From positions 463,075 through 527,074 of the forward strand of contig CAVONI010000001.1 of assembly GCA_963697285.1 (NCBI GenBank): a DNA stretch of 64,000 bases, in the 5' to 3' direction. The position numbers were made by a program, and so were the translations under genes. Below the pieces are notes generated by a model, which was given only the letters and a program-made list of their open reading frames with translations, ran no database searches and was not told the DNA's origin. The stretch's first letter is position 1; every line of letters begins with the position of its first letter. This document shows positions 1 through 8,900 of the stretch, piece by piece. Origin of the DNA: JAEUQQ01 sp963697285 (GTDB lineage Bacteria > Acidobacteriota > Vicinamibacteria > Vicinamibacterales > JAFNAJ01).

Positions 1-1135
1 CGATCCGCAGGCGACCGTAGAGCACGGCCAGGGCCTGCACAATCAACGGCGTGGCGATCGACGGGAAGTCGGTCGGGATCATCTGCTTCGCGCGCGTCGC
101 CAGCGACTTCATCGCCCCCGCGGCGTCACGAATCGCCGCAAGGCGCTGCAGCGGATCGGCGATGTGGGTGTTCAGGCTGACCAGGCTCAGGGTGGCCTGC
201 GTGGTGAACTCGGTGTTGCCGGCATCGCGCAACGAGATCGGCATCAGCGCGATGAGCGGCTGTTTCGGGATGCCGCCGCGGTGCGCGAGATACCGGCGCA
301 ACGCGCCGCTGCACAGCGCCAGGACGATGTCGTTGACCTTGGCACCGTGGGCGGCGGCCAGGCGCTTGATCTCCGCCATGGGGAGCGACAGGCCGGCGAA
401 TCGCCGCGTGGCCGTGATGGTCGTGTTGAGCGGTGTCTTCGGGCCGAACGAGAAGTTCTGGCCAAGTGCCCCCGTCGTCGGCTCTGCCCGGCTTCCGAGC
501 ATCCCCGACAGCGTGCCGGCAACCTCGGGGAGGTGGCGGATCAGCGCACCGATCTGGCCGGCATCGTGTCGGAGCGCCGCCGCGGCCAGGGCGCCCATCC
601 CCGGGCGTCGCGCGTCTCGATTGCCGGTCCGGGCAGGGGGCGGCAACCTGCGCACGGTGGGGGTCACGTCGAACAGGAGCCGCGCGAGCAACACGCCGGC
701 CTGGCCGTCGAGCACCGCGTGGTGGACCTTGATGTAGTAGGCCGCCTGGCCGGTCGCGAGACCGTCCATCACATACAGCCGCCACAGTGGCCGGTCGCGG
801 TCGAGCACCTCGGCGTGAAGGCGAGCGACGCAATCCTCGAGTTGCGCCTGCGTTCCGGGGCGCGGCAGGGTGACGCGCTGCACGTGGTAGCCGAGGTCGA
901 CGTCCTCGTCGTCGATCCACACCGGGTTGGCGAAGTGCAGCGGCATCGGGGCCAGCCGGCGCGTGAACACCGGGGCCAGGTGCAGGCGTTCGGCCACCTG
1001 GCGCGTGACGTCGGCGTGGAAATCGCCTGTGTAGTGCGGCGGCAGGTCGAAGACGTGCAGCGAGGCGACGTGCATCGGCGTCTCGGGCGTTTCCAGGTGG
1101 AGGAAGGCGCCGTCGAGGCCGCTCAGCGGCTTCAT
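1..1135 (-). CDS. WS/DGAT-family acyltransferase (wax ester synthase), 3' end outside window
   Basis: Bifunctional wax ester synthase/acyl-CoA:diacylglycerol acyltransferase family, which joins an acyl-CoA to a fatty alcohol or diacylglycerol. The reading frame is open from the ATG at 1135 to the window edge (about 378 codons; the family usually has 450-480), so the C-terminus is missing only because the window ends. The N-terminus MKPLSGLDGAFLHLE is typical, and the catalytic HHxxxDG motif is visible as HHAVLDG at residues 138-144. The start overlaps the stop of the upstream reductase-like gene by four bases (ATGA), so the two are translationally coupled. This pairing supports wax-ester rather than triacylglycerol synthesis, but substrate is inferred. 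Confidence 0.9.
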   Translation of the reverse strand, partial: MKPLSGLDGAFLHLETPETPMHVASLHVFDLPPHYTGDFHADVTRQVAERLHLAPVFTRRLAPMPLHFANPVWIDDEDVDLGYHVQRVTLPRPGTQAQLEDCVARLHAEVLDRDRPLWRLYVMDGLATGQAAYYIKVHHAVLDGQAGVLLARLLFDVTPTVRRLPPPARTGNRDARRPGMGALAAAALRHDAGQIGALIRHLPEVAGTLSGMLGSRAEPTTGALGQNFSFGPKTPLNTTITATRRFAGLSLPMAEIKRLAAAHGAKVNDIVLALCSGALRRYLAHRGGIPKQPLIALMPISLRDAGNTEFTTQATLSLVSLNTHIADPLQRLAAIRDAAGAMKSLATRAKQMIPTDFPSIATPLIVQALAVLYGRLRI

Positions 1136-3297
1136 GGAGGGCCGGTGTCGCCAGCCGCCACGTGCGCCTGCGCCGTGACCGGCACCTGCGTGACGACGGC
1201 CGCCGGTGCGGCCACGGGTTCCTGCGCGGCCACGTGCGCGTGTGACATCACGTGTTCCTGGGCCGCCCGCGCGAGCAGCGCCCGTTCGCGCACCTGCTGG
1301 ATGTCTTCATCCGAGAACACGCCGTTCACGCCGGAGATCGCGGCCAGGCGCATCCCGTGCTTGAGGCCGAGGCGATAGATCTCCTTCACCTTCTCCCACT
1401 GGATGTTGCGTCCGACCGTGTACGTCTCGAAGCGGCCCTCGAGCGCGAGCACGATCGTCTCGGCAAGGCAGGCATAGGCCACGCCTTTCGGGAGGCCGAT
1501 GTTCCGCATGTGCACGTCGCCGGGGAGCTGGATCTCGCCCGACTCGATCACCAGGACGTCGGGCCGCTTCGCCACCTCGGATGGCGGCAGGTCGAGCGGG
1601 CGCGCCACGTCGGTGATCACGCACCCGGGCTTCACCTTCATGATGTCGAGCACCTTCTTGCCTGCCCCGGACGTCGCCGTGACGATGATGTCCATGTCGC
1701 GGAGGTTCTCGTCGGCACGGCTCGACAGGTGCAGCTTCACGTCGGGCGTTTCCTTGAGGATCGACTCCTTCAGCGTCAGCAGCTTCGCGATCTCGGGCGA
1801 GACCAGGTAGACCTCGTCGACGGCCATCGCGAGCAGCCGCGCGCAGACCGAACCGATGGCGCCGGTCGCCCCGACCACCATCGCCTTGCCGGCCATCTTG
1901 CCGTTCGGCGCTCGCGACACGAGGCCCATGCGCTTGACGGCGTCTGACGCGGCCCACAGTGCGCCCGACGCGCTGTAGCTGTTGCCGGTGGTGATCGGCA
2001 CGTTGGCACGCTTGGCCACCGTCACGCCCGCGTCGCCGACCACCTTCGTGAACGCGCCCAGGCCCATGATCTGCGCGCCGAGCTGCTCGGCGATCTTCGC
2101 CGCGGCGAGCAGGCGCCGGTAGGTGAACTCCGGGCTGTGCGCGAGCAGTTCCTTCGGCGTGCCGCCCACCGTGATCAGCCAGCCCTCGGCCTCCACGCCC
2201 GTCGGCGACTTGATGCCCGTGACGTGCGAGTACACGAACGGGGGCGAGTAGGCCATGACCTTCTCGAGCATCGACATGAACAGCGATGGCGTGTGGCGCG
2301 ACATCACGTCGACGGCCTTGAGCGACTTGAAGTACTCCTTCGAGAGCGGGTGGATCACGAACGCGAACCGGTTGACGCGGCGCCGCTTGCCCGACGGGTA
2401 CAGGATCCGCGGCTCGAGGTTCATCCCGCCGAAGATCTCGAGGTAGTCGTCGTGGGCGACATCCTCGCGATTGTGCTTGCCGAGCGCGGCGAGCACCATC
2501 GCGTCGAGCACGTTGAGGCCGACGACGTGGTCGAGCAGTTGCGGCGTGCGGTCGATGACGAGGTCGACGCCGTGGGAGCCGAGCCGTGTCACCCACTCAT
2601 CGGGCACGGCCGATGTCAGGACGATCTTGCCGGCGAGATCCTCGAGCGTGAACTGTCCGAGCTGGTAGTACGGCGCAACGATGACACTGGCCTTCTGCAT
2701 CGCCTTGCGGAGGACGTGCTTGTTCCACGTCGTCCGGATCTCGGGCACATCGGCGAGCGGGCCGTGGGGCAGCCACCGCTGCACCCGGCTGGTGGCAGCG
2801 GCATAGGACTCGAGCCGCTTCACCGACGAGATCAGGGCGGGGATCCCGAGCTGCAGCAGTGGGTCGGCGAACGTGATGTTGCGCGTGTACTCGCTCATCA
2901 CGTGCGCCATGTGGTAGTTCGTGATGCCCGACAGGAAGAGGACGCGCGCGTTGGTGAAGTACTGCGCGTCGTCGTTCTGGATGTGGCGGATGGCCCACTC
3001 GTCGAGGAACGCGCGCAACATGGCGCCCGTCGTGACGGGGACGCGCGTCACCGCCGCCTCGAGGCGCGCGGTCGTGGCGTCGGCGAAGCGGCGCGTGCCG
3101 ACGAAGTGGTGGTCGTTCACCATGCCGAGGCCGATGACGTCGGCCTCGGCCTGCCAGCGATCGATCAGCGCGAGCGCCTTCTGCATGTCGTGGTCGGCGC
3201 CGACCCGGCGGATGCGGAAGGTCTGTCCGAGAAACGTCGTCGTGTGGTCGTAGTCGGCCGCGCTCGTCCCGAGGCTGATGCTGACAATGTGCTTCAT
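1132..3297 (-). CDS. Long acyl-ACP/acyl-CoA reductase-like protein with N-terminal extension
   Basis: 721 residues from an ATG at 3297 (an in-frame ATG at 3342 lies inside the upstream region and lacks support). Residues about 320-690 resemble cyanobacterial long-chain acyl-ACP reductase (AAR). They show the LGAFTKVVGDAG and TTGNSYSA segments, a Rossmann glycine motif VVGATGAIGS near residue 475, and the tail block GRFETYTVGRNIQWEK. AAR is about 340 residues, so the first 300 or so residues are an extra domain I do not recognise. The Ala/Val-rich tail looks disordered. It probably reduces an activated fatty acid to aldehyde or alcohol for the coupled WS/DGAT enzyme downstream. Family assignment of the C-terminal half is fairly firm; the exact product is inferred. 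Confidence 0.75.
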   Translation of the reverse strand: MKHIVSISLGTSAADYDHTTTFLGQTFRIRRVGADHDMQKALALIDRWQAEADVIGLGMVNDHHFVGTRRFADATTARLEAAVTRVPVTTGAMLRAFLDEWAIRHIQNDDAQYFTNARVLFLSGITNYHMAHVMSEYTRNITFADPLLQLGIPALISSVKRLESYAAATSRVQRWLPHGPLADVPEIRTTWNKHVLRKAMQKASVIVAPYYQLGQFTLEDLAGKIVLTSAVPDEWVTRLGSHGVDLVIDRTPQLLDHVVGLNVLDAMVLAALGKHNREDVAHDDYLEIFGGMNLEPRILYPSGKRRRVNRFAFVIHPLSKEYFKSLKAVDVMSRHTPSLFMSMLEKVMAYSPPFVYSHVTGIKSPTGVEAEGWLITVGGTPKELLAHSPEFTYRRLLAAAKIAEQLGAQIMGLGAFTKVVGDAGVTVAKRANVPITTGNSYSASGALWAASDAVKRMGLVSRAPNGKMAGKAMVVGATGAIGSVCARLLAMAVDEVYLVSPEIAKLLTLKESILKETPDVKLHLSSRADENLRDMDIIVTATSGAGKKVLDIMKVKPGCVITDVARPLDLPPSEVAKRPDVLVIESGEIQLPGDVHMRNIGLPKGVAYACLAETIVLALEGRFETYTVGRNIQWEKVKEIYRLGLKHGMRLAAISGVNGVFSDEDIQQVRERALLARAAQEHVMSHAHVAAQEPVAAPAAVVTQVPVTAQAHVAAGDTGPP

Positions 3298-3343
3298 CCA
3301 GGTGCGTCTCGAAGCTGCCGCCCCCGATTGTAGCGCGTCCATG

Positions 3344-3390
3344 AAGGGGTCGTGTCTTTCATTCCAGCAAAATGCAAGACGTGACCCCTT
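3344..3390. repeat. Interspersed inverted-repeat element, copy A
   Basis: A 47-base element with imperfect inverted ends: the left end AAGGGGTCGTGTCTTTCATT matches the reverse complement of the right end at 17 of 20 positions. It lies between the reductase-like gene and the secreted-protein gene, just beyond the 3' end of the latter. Related copies are at 4279-4323 and 12485-12529. It resembles short REP/MITE-like palindromic units; no transposase for it is seen here. Confidence 0.75.
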
Positions 3391-3399
3391 CCAGCGGTC

Positions 3400-4230
3400 C
3401 TACCGCGGGAGGTCTGGACAGAACCCTCGGGCGCCCTCGCGGCGCGTCAGGGGATCGACCTGGGTCTGGCGCGGCGCGAGGATCCCCAGGCGCACGAGTT
3501 GTGCCCGAAACTCGTAACGGATGTTGACCGTTGCGACCGCGACCTCCTCGAGGTCGAGCCACACCTGCCGCACCGGATGGTCGGTTCGCCGGCCGATGCC
3601 GGTTGCGGCGTATTCATCGGCCGCGGCGGCGTGGGCCGGGCCTTCAACGGCCCGAGCGGCCGACGGGGCAGCGGCTGAGTCGGCGGACGGCGTCGACGGC
3701 GCCGGCGGCGACATGCGCGAACGCTCCCGCTCGGCCTTCGAGGTGAACGTGATCGGCATCGGTGCGCGCTCCCTGAAGAACGCGGCCGAAATGACGCCGA
3801 AGTTGGCGGTCTTGCCGAGCGCCTGTCCGTAGGAGCGCTCCTCGGTCGTGAAGTGGAACCGCCGCGCCTGCGTGAGGCTGGTCTGCCATCCACTGATGGT
3901 CACCGTTTCATAGGGCCCCAGGACCCACTTGCGCGCGCTCGCCGCAGACGTTTCGCGCGCGTCGATGGTATTCAGGCCGTCCACCGAGAGGGCCACCGCC
4001 ACCCGCACGGGGTACGGGTTGCGCAGGCGGATCTCATACTCTTCGCCCTTCAGCGCCTCGACATACGTCTGCCCGCGTCCCTCCAACTGGGCCTGCGGGG
4101 TGCCGTTCACGAGGATCTCGACGCCCGGCGGCGGAAGAGTTTCGGCCGAGGTGCCCGAGGCAGATGGCGCGACCTGGTGCAGCGCAATCGCGAGGATGGT
4201 GGCGGTCAGGGGTGTGAATCGGTGTGGCAT
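3400..4230 (-). CDS. Secreted protein of unknown function
   Basis: 276 residues from the ATG at 4230, chosen because a signal peptide follows at once (MPHRFTPLTATILAIALHQV). An upstream in-frame ATG at 4305 would add residues encoded partly inside repeat copy B. The mature part starts with a beta-rich region (residues 30-160) containing PPGVEILVNGTPQ and RSYGQALGKTANFGV, then an Ala/Pro/Ser-rich linker, then a conserved-looking tail WLDLEEVAVATVNIRYEFR. No enzyme motif is visible. The gene is bracketed by repeat copies A and B, so this block might have moved as a unit, but that is speculation. Function unknown; probably periplasmic or surface. Confidence 0.7.
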   Translation of the reverse strand: MPHRFTPLTATILAIALHQVAPSASGTSAETLPPPGVEILVNGTPQAQLEGRGQTYVEALKGEEYEIRLRNPYPVRVAVALSVDGLNTIDARETSAASARKWVLGPYETVTISGWQTSLTQARRFHFTTEERSYGQALGKTANFGVISAAFFRERAPMPITFTSKAERERSRMSPPAPSTPSADSAAAPSAARAVEGPAHAAAADEYAATGIGRRTDHPVRQVWLDLEEVAVATVNIRYEFRAQLVRLGILAPRQTQVDPLTRREGARGFCPDLPR

Positions 4231-4278
4231 GGCGTCCTCCTGCACTTCGAACGGTGCCGGCCGGATTCCTTGCAGGCG

Positions 4279-4323
4279 GGGGTCAGAGCTTGAAAAATGC
4301 GACAAAGAAAGACGTGACCCCTT
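4279..4323. repeat. Interspersed inverted-repeat element, copy B
   Basis: A 45-base relative of copy A. It runs from GGGGTCAGAGCTTGAAAAAT to GACGTGACCCCTT and is closest to copy C at 12485. It sits in the divergent space between the secreted-protein gene and the cysteine desulfurase homologue, 14 bases before the latter's start, so any promoter or ribosome-binding site of that gene lies in or next to the element. Confidence 0.75.
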
Positions 4324-4336
4324 GTAGGATTTGCCG

Positions 4337-5581
4337 ATGATTGCTCACGCCGATACCGAACACATCCTGCCCGTCGAGATGATTCGCGCGCTGTTTCCGG
4401 CGATGGCCCGACGGCACAACGGATATCCCGTCGCCTACCTCGATGGGCCCGGCGGCACCCAGGTTCCCGCCAGCGTCGCCGACGCGATGCGCGACTACCT
4501 GCTGCACCACAACGCCAACACGCACTGGCTGTACCCCACGAGCGAAGAAACCGACGCGCTGCTCGCCGGCGCGCGGGCCGCGCTCGCCGAATTCCTCAAC
4601 GCCTCACCCGACGAGATCGCCTTCGGCGCCAACATGACGACGCTGACGATGCACCTGGCGCGCGCGCTGGCACGGGGTTGGACGGCCGGCGACGAGATCA
4701 TCGTCACCGAGCTCGACCACCACGCGAACGTCGACACCTGGCGCGCTGCGGCGCAGGACTTCGGCCTCGTCGTCCGCACTGTGCCCTTCGACGTCGCCAC
4801 CGGGGAACTCGACTGGAGCGCGCTCGAAGCCGCGTTCACCCCGCGGACGAAGCTCCTGGCGATTGGTGCCGCCTCGAACGCCCTCGGCACGATCACCGAC
4901 GTCACCGCGGCGACACGGCTGGCGCACGCGGCTGGCGCCCTCTGCTTCGTCGACGCGGTGCACTACGCGCCGCACGAACTCGTCGACGTGCGCGCGATCG
5001 GCTGCGACGCCCTTGCGTGTTCACCCTACAAGTTCTACGGACCGCACGTCGGCGCCGTGTACGTGCAGCGCGACCTGCTCGCGCGCCTCGACGTGCCGAA
5101 GCTCGTGCCGGCCGCCGACAACGGGAGCGAACGCCTCGAGACGGGAACCCTTTCGCACGAGGCCATCGTCGGCGCCGGCGCCGCGGTCGACTTCCTGGCT
5201 GGCCTCGCTCCAGGGGCTCCTTCGCGGCGGGCGGCGCTCTCGGCGGCGTTCGCCGGGCTGCACGCGCGGGGGCTGCGGCAGGTGACGCGCCTGTGGAACG
5301 GCCTGTCGGCCATCGACGGCGTCACACTCTACGGACCACCGCCGGCGCGCCCCCGCACGTCTACCGTGTCGTTCGTGATGGCGGGGCGAACCTCGGACGA
5401 TCTCGCCCGCGCCCTGGCCGCGCGTGGCCTGTTCGCGTCGAACGGCGACTTCTACGCCACGACCGTCGTGACACGCCTCGGGCACGCGCAGGATGGCCTG
5501 CTGCGGGTAGGGTGTTGCGCCTACACGACCGACGAGGAAGTGGAACGGGTGATTGCGGCGGTGGGGGAGTTGCGGGGATAG
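4337..5581 (+). CDS. Cysteine desulfurase-like class V aminotransferase
   Basis: 414 residues, ATG at 4337 (an in-frame TTG at 4331 is the alternative). A PLP-dependent fold-type I enzyme of the class V aminotransferase/cysteine desulfurase group. The N-terminal YLDGPGGTQVP and HHNANTHW match the VC1184-type subfamily (TIGR01976) rather than SufS or IscS. TELDHHANVDTW and the lysine in CSPYKFYGPHVG (Schiff-base Lys near residue 233) are seen. No sulfur-cluster (suf/isc) genes are adjacent, so a role in cluster assembly is not supported by context. Confidence is high for fold and chemistry class, low for substrate. Confidence 0.85.
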   Translation: MIAHADTEHILPVEMIRALFPAMARRHNGYPVAYLDGPGGTQVPASVADAMRDYLLHHNANTHWLYPTSEETDALLAGARAALAEFLNASPDEIAFGANMTTLTMHLARALARGWTAGDEIIVTELDHHANVDTWRAAAQDFGLVVRTVPFDVATGELDWSALEAAFTPRTKLLAIGAASNALGTITDVTAATRLAHAAGALCFVDAVHYAPHELVDVRAIGCDALACSPYKFYGPHVGAVYVQRDLLARLDVPKLVPAADNGSERLETGTLSHEAIVGAGAAVDFLAGLAPGAPSRRAALSAAFAGLHARGLRQVTRLWNGLSAIDGVTLYGPPPARPRTSTVSFVMAGRTSDDLARALAARGLFASNGDFYATTVVTRLGHAQDGLLRVGCCAYTTDEEVERVIAAVGELRG

Positions 5582-5886
5582 GCTGCAGACTGCGGCGACA
5601 CCGCCGCGCGTCGCTCACCCTCCCTGCCGGGCGCGCCCTGCAGGCTTGCGGTTCGACAGCCCCCGGCCACCTGCCGGGCCACCCCGGACGCGCGTCCTCG
5701 CTCGCCTTGTTCCGGGCGCGACAAGGCGCGCTTTCCGCAGGCCATAGTCGGTTCAGCGGCAACGAAAAGTATGCGCCCACGGCGACAAATTCTGTTCAGA
5801 ATTCGCGCGCGACTCTGTGGCCTTGATTCCTTCAAGCAACTGTAAATAAGCGTGTTGTGTCCGTGTGTCACAGCTGACGTCGAGGT
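5582..5886. other. Intergenic region upstream of the SdrD-like gene
   Basis: No convincing gene. GC content drops toward the right. An inverted repeat, AATTCTG-TT-CAGAATT, lies at 5788-5803, about 85-100 bases before the sigma-54 type element at 5887; that is where an enhancer-binding activator site would be expected. No function is demonstrated. Confidence 0.45.
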
Positions 5887-5902
5887 TGGGGCGATTCTTG
5901 CT
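5887..5902 (+). promoter_or_regulatory. Candidate sigma-54 (-24/-12) promoter of the SdrD-like gene
   Basis: TGGGGCGATTCTTGCT fits the RpoN consensus TGGC-N7-TTGCW with one mismatch and exact spacing. Predicted transcription start is near 5913, about 65 bases before the gene start at 5978. The same element precedes the three intact PEP-CTERM genes in this window. Confidence 0.6.
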
Positions 5903-5977
5903 TAGATGCACTGCCGTGTAATGGTAGTCGTGCCTTGTGCGAGGACCGCCCACGGGCGCGTTCACATGGAGACCGAG

Positions 5978-8900
5978 ATGGTAAAGAAGGCGTTCGCGGC
6001 GTTGTTGGGATGTCTGGGCCTGATGGCGTTTGCCCCTGCTGATGCGGCGGCCCAACTCCAGTTGAAGCTCCAGAGCGGGGCAACGACGGTTGTCGTAACC
6101 GATGGCAGCCCCGCTGACACGAATCCTGCGGTGAATGAGGTCAGCTACGGCGGTCCGATTGCCGGTTCCACCGTCGTGGTTACCACTGCTCTGTCGAATC
6201 TGGGCGGACTCCCCTCCATCAGCTTCTCAGGGATCTCGGTTGCCGGCAGCGCCCCCAATGTGCTGACATTGTCGGCCACGGACGTCAACTTCCCTGGGTT
6301 GGCAGGCGCCGCGACTACACTGACCAGCGCCATAGGGGGCACCACAAACGGGCAGTCGGTGTTTCAGGGGTTCCTCGACCCCGGCAATGTGCCGTTCGGA
6401 ACATCGTGCACCGTCGGCCCACGGGGCCCGTTCTTCGGCGCCTTTGACGACACGACGACCACTCCATGCGTCCTGACCGGCAATTACTCAGTAACCGCCG
6501 TGATGACGGTGGCGCTTGATGGAGGTGGATCGCAGAGTTTCGGCGGACAGGTCTACACCAGTTGCGCGTCATCGCTTGGCGACTTCGTCTGGCACGACCA
6601 GAACGGCAACGGCATTCAGGATGGCCTCGAACCTGGCATTGATGGCGTCACGGTCGAGCTGCGCGACACGAACAATGGGAACGCGCTGATCGCGACAGAC
6701 GTCACCGGGCCGAACGGCGCGTACCTCTTCGGCGGGCTGTGCGGCGGGACGTATACGGTCGGCGTGAAGGCCAGCACGGTCCCGGCTGGGTTCTTCCCGA
6801 CGATCACCGGGCAGGGCACACCCGCCACCGACAGCAATGCCGATCCCTTCACGGTCGTGCTTCCCAACAACACCTCCGATGTCACGATCGACTTCGGCTA
6901 TGTCAGCAACTGCGCCGCCGAACTCGGCGACTACGTCTGGCTCGACCTGAACCAGAACGGCGTGCAGGACCTGCCGAACGAGCCTGGTGTCGACAACGTG
7001 ACGGTCCTCCTGCTGGATGGCAGCGGCAACCCGCTGAATCCGCCGCGCCAGGCGATCACGGGCAACGGCGGCCTCTACAAGTTCACAGGACTGTGCCCGG
7101 GGCGCTACATCGTGAAGTTCGTGCCCCCTCCGGGCTACACGTTCACGACGCCAGACCAGGGCCTCGACCCACAGAAGGACAGCGACGCCAACCAGGTGAC
7201 GGGTCAGACGCCGGTCATCACACTGATCAGCAACGACAAGGACTACAGCTGGGACGCGGGCCTGATCGGGCAGCCGGCGGTCACCATCAAGAAGTACACG
7301 AATGGCGCAGACGCCGATGACCCCGACGGCGCCGACGTGCCGGTTGTGGTGCCTGGTGGTGGGGTGACCTGGACTTATGTCGTAACGAACACGGGAAGCA
7401 TCGCGGTGCCGAAGGCGCAGGTTGTCGTGACTGACAGCACCACCGGTGTCGCGCCCGTCTTCGACAACGCGGGCACTGACGGCACGCCGGCAACTTTCGA
7501 CCCCGGCGACATCTGGTACTACAAGGCCACCGGCACGGCGCTCGACCTGGCGCTTCCGCCCCCAACGGGGACGACGCTCCAGGGCGGGGCCTGCACGCAC
7601 AACGGTACCGAGTCACCGCGAACGGCCTACGTCAACGTCGGCACGGTGATCATTCCCGGCGACTCTGATACGGATCCGTCGAGCTACTGCAACCCCGCGC
7701 CGCGCATTCAGATCATCAAGTACACGAACGGCGAGGACGCGAACGATCCGACCGCCTTCGGCGTGCCGGTAATCGCGCCGGGCGAGACGGTGACCTGGAC
7801 GTATCACGTCAAGAACATCGGCCTGGTCAGCATTCCCCAGGCCGACATCACGGTGACCGACAACATCGTCGGCGGCGTCGGCACGATCATCAACAAGGGC
7901 GATGGCGACGCCACCCTGGCGCCTGGCGAGACCTGGGTCTACGAGAAGACCGGCCCTGCCCTCAACCTTGCGACGGCGGTGGGAAACAACATCGTCCCGA
8001 ACGCCTGTCAGCAGGGTCAGGTGGGCGGCCCGGGCCGGAACGCCTACACGAATCTCGGTATCGTGACGATCCCTGGCGATTCGGACGACGACCCATCGAG
8101 TTACTGCAACCCGGTGCCGGCGTCGCTGGGCGATTTCGTGTGGGATGACAAGAACGCCAACGGGACGCAGGATGCGCTCGAACCTGGCATTCCGAACGTG
8201 CCGGTGACACTGCTCGACTGCGTGGGCAACCCCGGCAAGGACTTCAACGGCAACGCCGTGCCCCCGACCGCGACCGACGGCACGGGGTTCTACCAGTTCA
8301 CGAACCTGCTGCCGGGCGCCTGCTACAAGGTGCAGTTCGGCACGCCGGCCGGTTACGCGCCGACGCTGCCCAACGTGGGCAACGACGCGACCGACAGCGA
8401 CGCGGTAGGCGGCGTCACGGGTAACTACACGCTGGCCTCGGGTGAATACAACGACACGGTCGACGCGGGCTTCTACAAGTTGGTGCCCAACGTCGCGATC
8501 GTCAAGTACACCAACGGTGCAGACGCGAACGATCCGGACGCTGCGGGCGTGCCGAACATCCCGGTGGGCGGTGTCGTGACGTGGACCTACAAGGTGACCA
8601 ACACCGGCAACGTGGCGGTGGCCAAGGCCGCCGTGGTGGTGACGGATAGCACGACGGGCGTCACGCCGGTCTACGCGTCCGAGATCACCGGCAACGGCGA
8701 TGCGACGTTCGATCCGAACGAGGAGTGGCTCTACCAGGCGGTCGGGACGGCGCTGAACCTGCTGTTGCCCCCGCCGGCGGGTGTGACGGTGAAGAGCAAC
8801 GTCTGCCGCCAGGGGAACGTGAACGTTCCCGGGCGGACGGCGTACACGAACGTCGGGACGGTGACGATCCCGGATGCGTCGGCGACTGACCCGTCGAGCT

